A stretch of DNA of 64,000 bases from Idiomarina loihiensis (lineage in GTDB: Bacteria > Pseudomonadota > Gammaproteobacteria > Enterobacterales > Alteromonadaceae): assembly GCF_024584785.1 (NCBI RefSeq), contig NZ_CP074112.1, forward strand, positions 2,728,001 through 2,792,000. Reading direction: 5' to 3'. The notes beneath the pieces were generated by a model. That model saw only the letters and a list, made by a program, of their open reading frames with translations. It had not been told where the DNA came from and did not search any database. The position numbers and the translations under genes are program-made. This document shows positions 11,102-19,004 of the stretch, piece after piece; the stretch's first letter is position 1, and every line of letters begins with the position of its first letter.

Positions 11102-11277
11102 CAGTACATCCTTTGTTGGTTGAGCTATTAACCTTCGAACTTTAGCTCATTCTAATATAAAATACCTACTAAATGTAAGGTTTTGTGGTTGATCGTTTGT
11201 TGATACAGGTCATTGCTTGGCCCGGTATCAGTTATTACGACTAACGTGGTCAAAAACCCCCGTAGGAAGGAGACGTC

Positions 11278-12306
11278 ATGATGACATTGGGTGAAATGAA
11301 TCAATTGGGTAGGGCCGTTGCTGTTGCTGCAGCACTTTTGCTGGCTCCAGCAGCGATGGCGGCTGAAACGTCGCCGACCAAAATTTCGGGGCAGGTGTTT
11401 GCTAACTTCAGCAATCTGCAGATAGATGATCAACGCAACGATAATGAAGGTTGGCAACCGGATCTGAAGCGCTTTTATATCGACGTAGAACACTCGTTCA
11501 ATGCGGATTGGATGCTAAAGGTGACAACTGATGTGCAGTGGCAACGCCAGCAAGACCCTACCGATGTTTGGTTTCGTCACGCCTATGTGCAGCGCAATTG
11601 GGACAACGGCTATTACTTAAAGCTTGGTGTCGCTGAATTGCCTTGGATAGATTACGTGGCTCGTAGGGTCGGTTATCGCTACATAGACCCAAGTATTAAC
11701 CCCAAAAATCAGTTTGCTGGGCCAACCGACTTAGGCGTCCATGTTGGCCAAAAAGGTGATCACTTTTCTTATGGTGTGGCCATGGTGACTGGGGCTGGTT
11801 TTAAGAAGCCTAAAGTAGCCGACCAAGTGGATATCGAGGCGGCGGCTATTTGGCATGTTACGCCAACCTTTGATTTAGCCATGGGCTGGTACGAAGGGGC
11901 GCGGGCGTTAGACAAAGGCAGTAATATTGATAAGTTGCATAACGCACAACGCTGGAATATGGCTTTAAGCTACATGAAAAAAGGCATGCGGGCAGGTGTT
12001 GAGTACGTCTATAACGATAACTGGAAGCAAGTCACATCCGCTACCGAAGATGCCAGTGATGGCTGGAGTGCATGGGCAAGTTATTCTTTTAGTGCCAAAC
12101 ACTCAGCGTTTGTGCGCTACGATATCACTCATCCCAGTCGCCGGCTGAAACCGGAATTGGAGCAAGACTATTTGCAACTAGGGGTAGATTGGAAAGTGAT
12201 GCCGTCACTAACCCTAGCCCTTGTTGCCAAGCAAAGTGATATTGCTGATGTGATTATCGACCGTACTCAGAACGAAGTCGGGGTGTGGGCGATGTGGAAC
12301 TGGTAA
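11278..12306 (+). CDS. Outer-membrane porin-like beta-barrel
   Basis: The 342-residue protein has a signal peptide ending in AMA-AE (about residue 28). Alternating aromatic/polar strands follow, and it ends in an aromatic residue (VGVWAMWNW), the usual signal for BAM insertion. GQVFANFSN near the mature start and LGVAELPW resemble porins of the phosphate-selective O/P or short-porin type, but substrate cannot be read from sequence. GGAAGGAG precedes an ATGATG start. It is divergent from tsdBA, so a role in uptake of thiosulfate or another anion is possible but unproven. Confidence 0.75.
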   Translation: MMTLGEMNQLGRAVAVAAALLLAPAAMAAETSPTKISGQVFANFSNLQIDDQRNDNEGWQPDLKRFYIDVEHSFNADWMLKVTTDVQWQRQQDPTDVWFRHAYVQRNWDNGYYLKLGVAELPWIDYVARRVGYRYIDPSINPKNQFAGPTDLGVHVGQKGDHFSYGVAMVTGAGFKKPKVADQVDIEAAAIWHVTPTFDLAMGWYEGARALDKGSNIDKLHNAQRWNMALSYMKKGMRAGVEYVYNDNWKQVTSATEDASDGWSAWASYSFSAKHSAFVRYDITHPSRRLKPELEQDYLQLGVDWKVMPSLTLALVAKQSDIADVIIDRTQNEVGVWAMWNW

Positions 12307-12313
12307 CTAGCAC

Positions 12314-12898
12314 CTAGCCAATTTGCTGTATCGTGCCGGCTTCTACACGATACAGCCCTGAGCTGGTATCCACGTAGATCTTTTGTTGATGAAACAAACT
12401 TAAAAACACATGAAACTCATTTGGATAAGCAGAAGCTGAATGGCTAGCAAATAATGAGCCAGTCTGGGTGAGTGGCACATCTAAACAACCCCGCGATGAC
12501 AAGCTGGAATCGTATTCACCATTGGCTTTTTGAATCAATTTAAGGTGTCGTCCAAACACCACTGTGTCGGCATCGTCACTGAACTTGATGGCATACCAAT
12601 AGGTGCTGCCATTGGTATCATCGGCTACCCCTAACTCAGTGTAATTGCCGGCACAGTAGAGCGGCCGCAACTCAGCAAAAACCTCGCGCTGTTGACTACT
12701 GAACTCTAATTTGTGTGCGCCGCTGGTGTGAGCTTGATAGAGCAAATGGCCTAATCGCTCAACTTCGCGTAGCAGTTCGCGCTTAGTGTCAGCGCTTGGT
12801 GCAACCTCAGCTTGATGGGTGCTTTGACAGCCCGCTACCATCAACCAGCTAACTAGGCACAGGCTTAGTAATAATGGCTTACGTAAAGCTAGGTTCAT
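12314..12898 (-). CDS. Lipoprotein of unknown function
   Basis: The 194-residue protein has a lipoprotein signal (lipobox MVAGC, C24) and no domain I can name. After the lipid anchor comes a charged helix (about 38-60) and then mixed beta-rich sequence with cysteines at C82 and about C137 that could form a disulfide. It is convergent with the porin (seven bases between stops) and lies just downstream of the broken diguanylate cyclase gene, on the same strand. Predicted location is the periplasmic face of a membrane. Confidence 0.7.
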   Translation of the reverse strand: MNLALRKPLLLSLCLVSWLMVAGCQSTHQAEVAPSADTKRELLREVERLGHLLYQAHTSGAHKLEFSSQQREVFAELRPLYCAGNYTELGVADDTNGSTYWYAIKFSDDADTVVFGRHLKLIQKANGEYDSSLSSRGCLDVPLTQTGSLFASHSASAYPNEFHVFLSLFHQQKIYVDTSSGLYRVEAGTIQQIG

Positions 12899-12938
12899 AG
12901 AATTACCTCATCAAGCGTTATCGGTTTTCAGCGGTGCT

Positions 12939-13534
12939 TTATTGTGCTAACTCTAGACGGTTTCGACCCTGTTGTTTGGCACGATACAAAGCTTGGTCAG
13001 CTGCTTTAAGTAGCAATTGATAATCGGGATGGCCAGCAAAAGCTGCTAATCCCATACTTACGGTTACCTTAAGCTGCTGCTCGTTGGGTAATAAGAATAC
13101 TTCTTTTTCTATGACTTTGCGGACCTTTTCGGCCACATTTTGCGCACTATTTACATCCGCATCGACAATCACCAGCAAAAACTCTTCACCACCCATCCTA
13201 AACACAAAGTCACCACTGCGACTGTTGTTCATCAAAAGAGTGCTTACTTGTTGCAGTACCATATCACCTACTTCGTGGCCATAATTGTCGTTTGGCTGCC
13301 AAATAAGTTATGTAACCAGCTCTGTAAGGAACTATGTAGTTTGTTTTTGACCTGCTGATGCGATAGAAATACTGCCGCCTCGGTATCCGTAAGCAGGCCA
13401 CTATAGAAAGCGTCGGCGAGGGCTTGGCGGTGCGTTTCAACTAGCTCTAAGGTAGTTTGTAACAGCGAACTTGGGGCATGTTCAATTTGCTCATGCCATT
13501 CTTGAATAACTTGCTGATTGATAACTCTATGCAC
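12939..13534 (-). pseudogene. Globin-coupled diguanylate cyclase (DosC/DgcO-like), internally deleted and frameshifted
   Basis: Two fragments in different frames make one gene. The 5' part (13534 to about 13292) encodes the first 81 residues of a sensor globin: FYSGLLTDTEAAVFLSHQQV and LQSWLHNLFG match helices A-C of DosC. The 3' part (about 13292 to 12939) begins abruptly inside a GGDEF domain at NDNYGHEVGD and continues through FRMGGEEFLLV to ADQALYRAKQQGRNR. The heme-binding half of the globin, the linker and the first third of GGDEF, including the metal-binding Asp, are missing, about 260 codons compared with DosC. The junction also shifts frame. GGEEF and an RSGD I-site survive but cannot be functional without the rest. 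Confidence 0.88.
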
Positions 13535-13682
13535 GGCTCTATTCCAACATCGATAGAATGAAAATGGCGTTTAAAAAGAAGGTTATAGTACCAAAGTTAA
13601 GCTAATTAGTCTGGTACAAAACCACAAACAATGTAATGCTATGTAGCAGCTTAAAAAAGCCACAAATAAGAGGAACTAACAG

Positions 13683-14300
13683 ATGAAATTATATGAAACA
13701 GCAACGGCTCCAAATCCGCGTCGCGTACGCATGTTTATGGCCGAAAAAGGTCTTTTAGAGCAGGTTGAATGCATTGAAATTGATTTAGCTAAAGGCGAGA
13801 ACCTGACTCCTGAATTTGTGGCTCGTAACCCGATGAAAAAAGTACCTGTGTTAGAACTTGATGATGGTACTTGTTTGGCTGAAACCATGGCGATTTGTCG
13901 TTATGTTGAAGAAGCCCACCCTGAAACACTACCGCTGTTAGGAACTAGCCCAAAACAAAAAGCATTGATTGAGCAATGGCTACGCTGGATTGATTTCTAT
14001 TTTATGATGCCAGTGGGCATGTGCTTTCAACATACTTCCGGTTACTTCAAAGATCGGATGACGTGTTTCCCGGAATATGGCCAAGATTGCCATGGTAAAG
14101 CGCAAGAATTTATGGCGTTTTTGGATCAGCATTTAGCCACACATGATTATTTGGTAGGAGATGAGTTTAGCGCTGCTGATATCAATGCTTTTGCGACCTT
14201 AGCGTTCGCTCGTGTGGTTAAACTACGCGCAGATAGTAGTCTGCCGAATCTCAGTGCTTGGTACGAGCGGATAGCAGCTCGCCCCTCAGCAAAAGTCTAA
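13683..14300 (+). CDS. Glutathione S-transferase family protein
   Basis: The 205-residue protein has the GST layout: a thioredoxin-like N-terminal domain (1-80) with NPMKKVPVLELDDG (the cis-proline motif) and ETMAICRYVEE (the SNAIL/TRY-like glutathione-binding segment), then an all-helical domain with FSAADINAFATLAF (the N-capping/hydrophobic staple motif). A GAGGA site precedes the ATG. It heads an operon with a flavin monooxygenase (three-base gap) and a hydrolase, so it may handle reactive organic compounds in the same pathway. The substrate is unknown. Confidence 0.9.
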   Translation: MKLYETATAPNPRRVRMFMAEKGLLEQVECIEIDLAKGENLTPEFVARNPMKKVPVLELDDGTCLAETMAICRYVEEAHPETLPLLGTSPKQKALIEQWLRWIDFYFMMPVGMCFQHTSGYFKDRMTCFPEYGQDCHGKAQEFMAFLDQHLATHDYLVGDEFSAADINAFATLAFARVVKLRADSSLPNLSAWYERIAARPSAKV

Positions 14301-14303
14301 CCG

Positions 14304-15812
14304 ATGACGGCAGGTAGCTCAGTCGCTAAGCCCATTAGCGTTGCCATCATCGGGACTGGTTTTGGCGGCCAAAGTGCCGCCATTCAGTTGCTCAAACGTG
14401 GTCAGCAAGATTTTGTGATGCTGGAACGGCGTTCATTCATGGGCGGCACTTGGTGCCAGAATAGTTATCCAGGCGCGCAAGTAGATGTGCAGTCGCCACT
14501 CTATTCGTTGGCGAGTGAGCCTTGTGTGTGGTCGCAAATGTTTGCGAAACAGCCCGAGCTGGCTGCCTACACCGAGCAAGTGATTGAGAAGTACCAACTG
14601 CGAGATAAAACTCAATTAGAAAGCCAAGTAACTGAGTTGCGCTGGCTAGCAGAACAGCAATGCTGGCAGCTGACCATAGCGAATAAGCCGGCGGTGTATG
14701 CGCGCTCAGTGATTTGCGCGCAAGGGCCACTAAGTAATGCGGTTATTCCTGACTTTAAAGGGCGTGAGCGCTTTCAAGGGGTGAGTTTTCATACCAACCA
14801 GTGGCGTCATGACGTGCCTTATCAAGGAAAGCGTGTCGCCGTGATTGGCTCGGGTGCTAGCGCGGCCCAAGTTATTCCTAGTATTGCCAATGAGGTTGCG
14901 CAGTTGCATGTGTTTCAGCGTTCACCACACTGGGTGATGCCCCGCCCAGATCGAGTTTTTGGACCCGTAGCACGGCGTCTACTCGCCACTAAGTTGGGTT
15001 ATCAAACTCTGCGCAAAGCTATTTATTGGGGGCTTGAGTGGCGGGTTTTAGCGTTTAAGTATTCCCATTCACTGATTAAGTTCTTTGCCCAGCGTAAAGC
15101 ACTTAAACATCTACGTTCACAAGTACAAGATGCCGAACTGCGGGCAAAATTGACGCCAGATTACACCATCGGTTGTAAACGTATTATTGTGTCAAATACG
15201 CTGTACCCGGCGTTACAACTGCCGCAGGTGAGTTTGCATGACAAGCACGATGCGATAGCCGAAATCAACGAGCGCGGTATCGTTACCCAGCAGGGGCAGC
15301 AGATTGACCTAGACCTGATTGTCTATTCAACCGGCTTTGATGCCACCGATGGGGCGATTGGTTTTGAGGTTATTGGGCGTGATGGCAAATCGTTGCAGCA
15401 GGCTTGGCAACCTTTTCCGCATGCCTATTTAGGTACCTGTTTGCCGCAATTCCCCAATTTGTACTTGGTGACCGGGCCCAATACAGGTATTGGTCATACG
15501 TCCGCGATTTTTGTGATTGAGTCACAGCTAAAGTACATCATGAGCTGTTTAGATCACCTGCGCCAACAACAGGCCACGGCCATTGAAGTAAAAGCAGATG
15601 CTGAGCAACATTATACCAGTATGATTCATCGCGAAATGAAGAAAACTGTGTGGCACAGCGGTGGCTGTAACAGTTGGTACAAGAGCAAAAGTGGGCATGT
15701 GATCGCCATGTTCCCTGGCTTTAGTTTTACCTTCAGGTGGATGGCCAGCCATTTTAAACCGCAACATCATCAGTTGCTTTATTCGGCCACAACATCGGAG
15801 CTATCCTCATGA
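14304..15812 (+). CDS. Flavin-containing (Baeyer-Villiger-type) monooxygenase
   Basis: The 502-residue FAD- and NADPH-dependent monooxygenase has the FAD-binding GTGFGG (17-22), FMGGTWCQNSYPGAQVD typical of the BVMO/FMO group, a second dinucleotide loop VIGSGASAAQVIP, and a fingerprint FQGVSFHTNQW that matches FxGxxxHxxxW exactly. STGFDATDG and TGPNTGIGHTS are further family landmarks. It would insert oxygen next to a ketone or on a heteroatom; the substrate is unknown. The following alpha/beta hydrolase overlaps it by four bases, a pairing that would suit oxidation of a ketone to an ester and then hydrolysis (inference). Confidence 0.9.
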   Translation: MTAGSSVAKPISVAIIGTGFGGQSAAIQLLKRGQQDFVMLERRSFMGGTWCQNSYPGAQVDVQSPLYSLASEPCVWSQMFAKQPELAAYTEQVIEKYQLRDKTQLESQVTELRWLAEQQCWQLTIANKPAVYARSVICAQGPLSNAVIPDFKGRERFQGVSFHTNQWRHDVPYQGKRVAVIGSGASAAQVIPSIANEVAQLHVFQRSPHWVMPRPDRVFGPVARRLLATKLGYQTLRKAIYWGLEWRVLAFKYSHSLIKFFAQRKALKHLRSQVQDAELRAKLTPDYTIGCKRIIVSNTLYPALQLPQVSLHDKHDAIAEINERGIVTQQGQQIDLDLIVYSTGFDATDGAIGFEVIGRDGKSLQQAWQPFPHAYLGTCLPQFPNLYLVTGPNTGIGHTSAIFVIESQLKYIMSCLDHLRQQQATAIEVKADAEQHYTSMIHREMKKTVWHSGGCNSWYKSKSGHVIAMFPGFSFTFRWMASHFKPQHHQLLYSATTSELSS

Positions 15813-16753
15813 AAAAAATCATTCCTGCGCTGATTCTCTTGTTGGGCGTGACTTGGCTTGCCACCCAAAGTCCAAGCGTTGGTTTGTGGGTGTATGACCA
15901 AACGGCCAAATTAGAAGCTCAGTGGTATGGCTTTAGCAAACGCACGGTGAAGCTAGATGAATTAGAGTTAGTGCTGTATGAGCGTCAAGCCGAGGTAGCT
16001 GCTGGCGAGCAAGCGCCGACGCTGGTGTTGTTGCATGGCTACACGGCCTCAAAAGAACTATGGCTGCGGTTTGCTAATCATCTAGACGCAGGCTATCGGG
16101 TACTGATACCTGATCTGGCCGGCCATGGTGAAACCGGATACCAACCCGAATGGTCTTATCGCGCCACGGCCCAGGCCGATCGTATCGCAGCACTATTGCA
16201 AGCGTTGCAGATAGACCAAGCAATTGTTGCCGGAAACTCGATGGGGGGCATGATTGCCGCTCATTTTGCGTTGCAATACCCAGCTCAAACTCAGGCTTTA
16301 ATTGTGCTGGACCCTGCCGGTATCACGCCACCGCAACTTAGTGAAACCGAGGCTTTGTTTGCGGCCGGGCAATCGCCTTTTGAGATCGCTAATATTGACC
16401 AATTTATGCGGTTTTATCACCTGACTATGGCACAACCGCCGTTTGCACCCGAATTTGTACTGCGAGGTGTGGCAGAGCGTTATATTGAGCGCCGAGGTGC
16501 CTACGCACATATTGCGCAGGACTTCAGATTGCATGATAGTTTAGATGAGCGGTTGCCGCAGATTTCGGCACCCACTTTGATTATTTGGGGCGAACGCGAT
16601 CGTATTCTGAGCGCGAGTGCTGCGCCTTTGTGGCAGCAGGGAATTGCCGCGAGTGAGTTATTGCTATTACCAGAAATTGGGCACATGCCGATGGTTGAAC
16701 AACCGGCGATAACCGCCGCGCAAGTTGAAGCATTTTTAGCGCGGCGGCTCTAG
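15809..16753 (+). CDS. Alpha/beta hydrolase, membrane-anchored
   Basis: The 314-residue protein begins with a hydrophobic segment (about 4-20) that may be an uncleaved anchor or signal. The hydrolase domain shows LLHGYTAS (oxyanion loop), the nucleophile serine in GNSMGG, an acidic residue in WGERDRI and the histidine in EIGHMPMVEQP. This is the complete Ser-Asp-His triad of esterases, lipases and related hydrolases. Its ATG overlaps the monooxygenase stop (ATGA). With GST and monooxygenase it forms a three-gene catabolic or detoxification operon. Its stop is one base from the convergent lipoprotein gene. Confidence 0.88.
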   Translation: MKKIIPALILLLGVTWLATQSPSVGLWVYDQTAKLEAQWYGFSKRTVKLDELELVLYERQAEVAAGEQAPTLVLLHGYTASKELWLRFANHLDAGYRVLIPDLAGHGETGYQPEWSYRATAQADRIAALLQALQIDQAIVAGNSMGGMIAAHFALQYPAQTQALIVLDPAGITPPQLSETEALFAAGQSPFEIANIDQFMRFYHLTMAQPPFAPEFVLRGVAERYIERRGAYAHIAQDFRLHDSLDERLPQISAPTLIIWGERDRILSASAAPLWQQGIAASELLLLPEIGHMPMVEQPAITAAQVEAFLARRL

Positions 16754-16754
16754 T

Positions 16755-17108
16755 TTAATGACTTAATTGTTCGCGATATTTTTTCGCCATATCGCTTACT
16801 TGCTTCGCAGTTTTGCCGTCTAGCTCAGCCAGCACTTCTGCTTGCACTTCGTCTGGCGAGGCGTTGCCGCTACTCGACATTTTCACTAACTGAGCACTAA
16901 CCACAATATTGCTCAGGTCCGCTTGAAACTGGCGTTTTTCTGCCGCTGTCATAGGTGCCGTTACTTCTTTTAATGAAGCTTCATAGGCTTGCTCAGACGA
17001 TGTATCTAGGCGAGCAGCTGACGAGCCACCTAAGGATAAGCCGTCGCCGCAACCGATCAAACTAAGTGCAAGTAGGCCAGCAGTGAGTAATTTTACTAGG
17101 TTTGTCAT
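16755..17108 (-). CDS. Small lipoprotein, DUF6694-like
   Basis: The 117-residue protein carries a lipoprotein signal (LSLIGC, C20). The mature part is a short low-complexity linker followed by a helical region: SEQAYEASLKEVTAPMTAAEKRQFQADLSNI. The pattern resembles the DUF6694 lipoproteins found in gammaproteobacteria, whose function is unknown; I am recalling the family and did not search. An AAGGAAG site precedes the start. It follows the LOG gene on the same strand after 29 bases and may be co-transcribed. Confidence 0.75.
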   Translation of the reverse strand: MTNLVKLLTAGLLALSLIGCGDGLSLGGSSAARLDTSSEQAYEASLKEVTAPMTAAEKRQFQADLSNIVVSAQLVKMSSSGNASPDEVQAEVLAELDGKTAKQVSDMAKKYREQLSH

Positions 17109-17137
17109 AGGACTTCCTTGTTGTCTATTTAGATAAG

Positions 17138-17728
17138 TTAAAGTTCTGATTTAGTAAGCCATTTAGTTACTGTAGGCGCCTCATAGGCATGCATTTGGGC
17201 AATCAGATCCGGTGCATTGCTATCATTTAACAGCAATTGCCGATGCACATCTTTAACAAAGCCTTGCGATACAGTGTTATCTAAAAAGGTTAGTAGGGCG
17301 GTGAAATAACCGTCCACATTCAAAAGAGCGCACGGTTTTTGGTGAAAGCCAAGTTGTGCCCAAGTGACGACCTCAAAAATTTCTTCAAGTGTGCCCATGC
17401 CGCCTGGCATCGCAATAAAGCCATCAGCAAGTTCGGCCATCATAGCTTTGCGATCGTGCATGGATGTCACCACATGCAGTTGGGTTAGACCATGGTGAGC
17501 AACCTCTTTGTCGACCAGCGCTTGTGGCATAATGCCTATCACTTCACCGCCTTGCGCCAATACGCGGTCGGCAAGTTGTCCCATTTGCCCTACTTTGGCG
17601 CCGCCGTAGACCAATCGAATACCTTGCTCAACTAAGGTATCAGCAAGTTCGATGGTAGCGTCAGTGTACACTGGCGAAAAGCCAGGATTAGAACCACAAT
17701 AAACGCAAATGGTTGAAAGCTTAGTCAT
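17138..17728 (-). CDS. LOG family nucleoside monophosphate phosphoribohydrolase
   Basis: The 196-residue protein is of the Rossmann-like LOG/YvdD type (TIGR00730). It shows CVYCGSNPG at the N-terminus and the signature PGGMGTLEEIFEVVTW, whose Arg/Glu residues form the active site. Family members remove the base from nucleotides such as cytokinin riboside 5'-monophosphate or AMP. Its ATG overlaps the EVE-domain gene by four bases. In bacteria the physiological role is mostly unclear; nucleotide salvage or clearing of damaged nucleotides is plausible. Confidence 0.93.
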   Translation of the reverse strand: MTKLSTICVYCGSNPGFSPVYTDATIELADTLVEQGIRLVYGGAKVGQMGQLADRVLAQGGEVIGIMPQALVDKEVAHHGLTQLHVVTSMHDRKAMMAELADGFIAMPGGMGTLEEIFEVVTWAQLGFHQKPCALLNVDGYFTALLTFLDNTVSQGFVKDVHRQLLLNDSNAPDLIAQMHAYEAPTVTKWLTKSEL

Positions 17729-18204
17729 ACGTCATCTTCCTTGTGGCGATTAGCGCGTTGATTGAGCGCTTCGCGTTGTTCAGAGCTAATAGGAACCACA
17801 CTAAGGCGATTACCCTTGGCCACTAACGGGTGATCAGTAAAGGCCGGCATGGTTTTAATGGCGGCTAAGGGAATCACCTCAGTAAACCGTCTTATGTACT
17901 GTAAATCAACTGCCACCCAGCGTGGCTTATCAGGCTGACTTTTGCTATCAAAATACGTTGAAGCAGAATCAAATTGCGTTGGATCTGGGTAGGCGGCACG
18001 CACCACACGTACCAGACCAGCAACACCAATCTTGGCACAGCTGGAGTGGTAGATAAATACTTCATCACCTATGTGCATGTCTTGCATAAAGTTGCGGGCT
18101 TGATAATTACGCACACCATCCCAGCGGATCACCGCTGCTGGCGTTTTGGCAAAATCATCAATGCTGCATTCGTCTGGTTCGGTTTTCATTAACCAATACT
18201 GCAC
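17725..18204 (-). CDS. EVE domain protein
   Basis: The 159-residue protein is a single EVE domain (PUA-like fold): YWLMKTEPDECSIDDF at the start, WDGVRNYQARNFM, and HIGDEVFIYHSSCAKIGVAGLVRV are all characteristic of the thymocyte nuclear protein 1 group. EVE domains bind modified bases in RNA or DNA. It is translationally coupled to the LOG gene, so the pair may deal with modified nucleotides (inference). It is divergent from the heme oxygenase gene. Confidence 0.92.
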   Translation of the reverse strand: MQYWLMKTEPDECSIDDFAKTPAAVIRWDGVRNYQARNFMQDMHIGDEVFIYHSSCAKIGVAGLVRVVRAAYPDPTQFDSASTYFDSKSQPDKPRWVAVDLQYIRRFTEVIPLAAIKTMPAFTDHPLVAKGNRLSVVPISSEQREALNQRANRHKEDDV

Positions 18205-18312
18205 GGGATAATCCTTGTTTGAACTTACTAGGTATCTTTATCGGTCACTCACTATAGCTAATAATTTATTGGCAGAATAGCCTGTTTCTGTCATGCTACT
18301 TTCATAAACAGG

Positions 18313-18972
18313 ATGAATTTTGTACGCCAAACAATGACATCTTTACTTGAGCAACTACGCGCAGCCACTGCTGCACTTCATAGCCACTTAGACCGACACA
18401 CCATGATGTCGGAGTTGATGAGTGCGGATTTAACCGAAGCGCGCTATCGGCAGATACTGCAGCACATGTACCCTGCTCATCAGCAGTTAGAAGCGGCGGT
18501 GCAGCAGGGCGTGCAGGAGTTGCGATTGGGCTATCCCTTGCAAGCCCGATTGGCTTGGCTTGATGATGATTTAATAAAACTGCAATGTGACATTCCTACA
18601 ATGGCGGCCGTGAAGAATATGACGAACCAGGCTGAGCTCGCGCATTCAGAGACTATGGCACCCGTAGCCATCGGCTCGCTGCCAGCATTGGTTGGTTGGC
18701 TGTATGTTCTAGAAGGATCTCGTCTAGGGGCGGCAGTGATTGCCAAGCGTCTGCAACGCCAATTACCTAACTCACCTTGTAGTTTTTTTTCGCGTTCGAT
18801 TGCGCCGCAGGCGTGGTCGCAATTTTTGCTGTTTGCACAACAGGTTGCTGCTGCTGATTCCGATGATGTGATTGATGCAGCGCAACAAGCATTTACCAGC
18901 TATATTGAGCAGCTAAAGGCGCCATTAGGCGCACCCTTAACATCAGCCAAGAGCGCCGAGTATGCAAACTAG
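18313..18972 (+). CDS. bphO: Biliverdin-producing heme oxygenase, BphO-like
   Basis: The 219-residue helical protein opens heme to biliverdin. RAATAALHSHL supplies the proximal heme histidine (likely H23), and GWLYVLEGSRLGAAVI is the distal-helix signature of bacterial BphO-type oxygenases. The start is not secure: ATG 18313 has AGG directly against it, and ATG 18334 (MTSLLEQLRAAT) fits the family N-terminus better but lacks a ribosome site. The downstream GGDEF-EAL gene begins 32 bases after the stop, so the two are likely co-transcribed. The bacteriophytochrome gene 10 kb away is the obvious user of biliverdin. Iron recovery from heme is the alternative role, but no heme uptake genes are nearby. 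Confidence 0.88.
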   Translation: MNFVRQTMTSLLEQLRAATAALHSHLDRHTMMSELMSADLTEARYRQILQHMYPAHQQLEAAVQQGVQELRLGYPLQARLAWLDDDLIKLQCDIPTMAAVKNMTNQAELAHSETMAPVAIGSLPALVGWLYVLEGSRLGAAVIAKRLQRQLPNSPCSFFSRSIAPQAWSQFLLFAQQVAAADSDDVIDAAQQAFTSYIEQLKAPLGAPLTSAKSAEYAN

Positions 18973-19004
18973 CTTGAACCTTACTAAATAAGCCATTGAC
19001 TGTA

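Noticed and set aside
11180-11210. FNR-like half sites (TTGAT) upstream of tsdBA
   Set aside because: No TTGAT-N4-ATCAA symmetry; the two TTGAT copies point the same way.
12939-13534. The two DosC-like fragments as one gene using programmed frameshifting
   Set aside because: Shifting frame cannot restore the missing half globin, linker and GGDEF metal site; no slippery heptamer at the junction.
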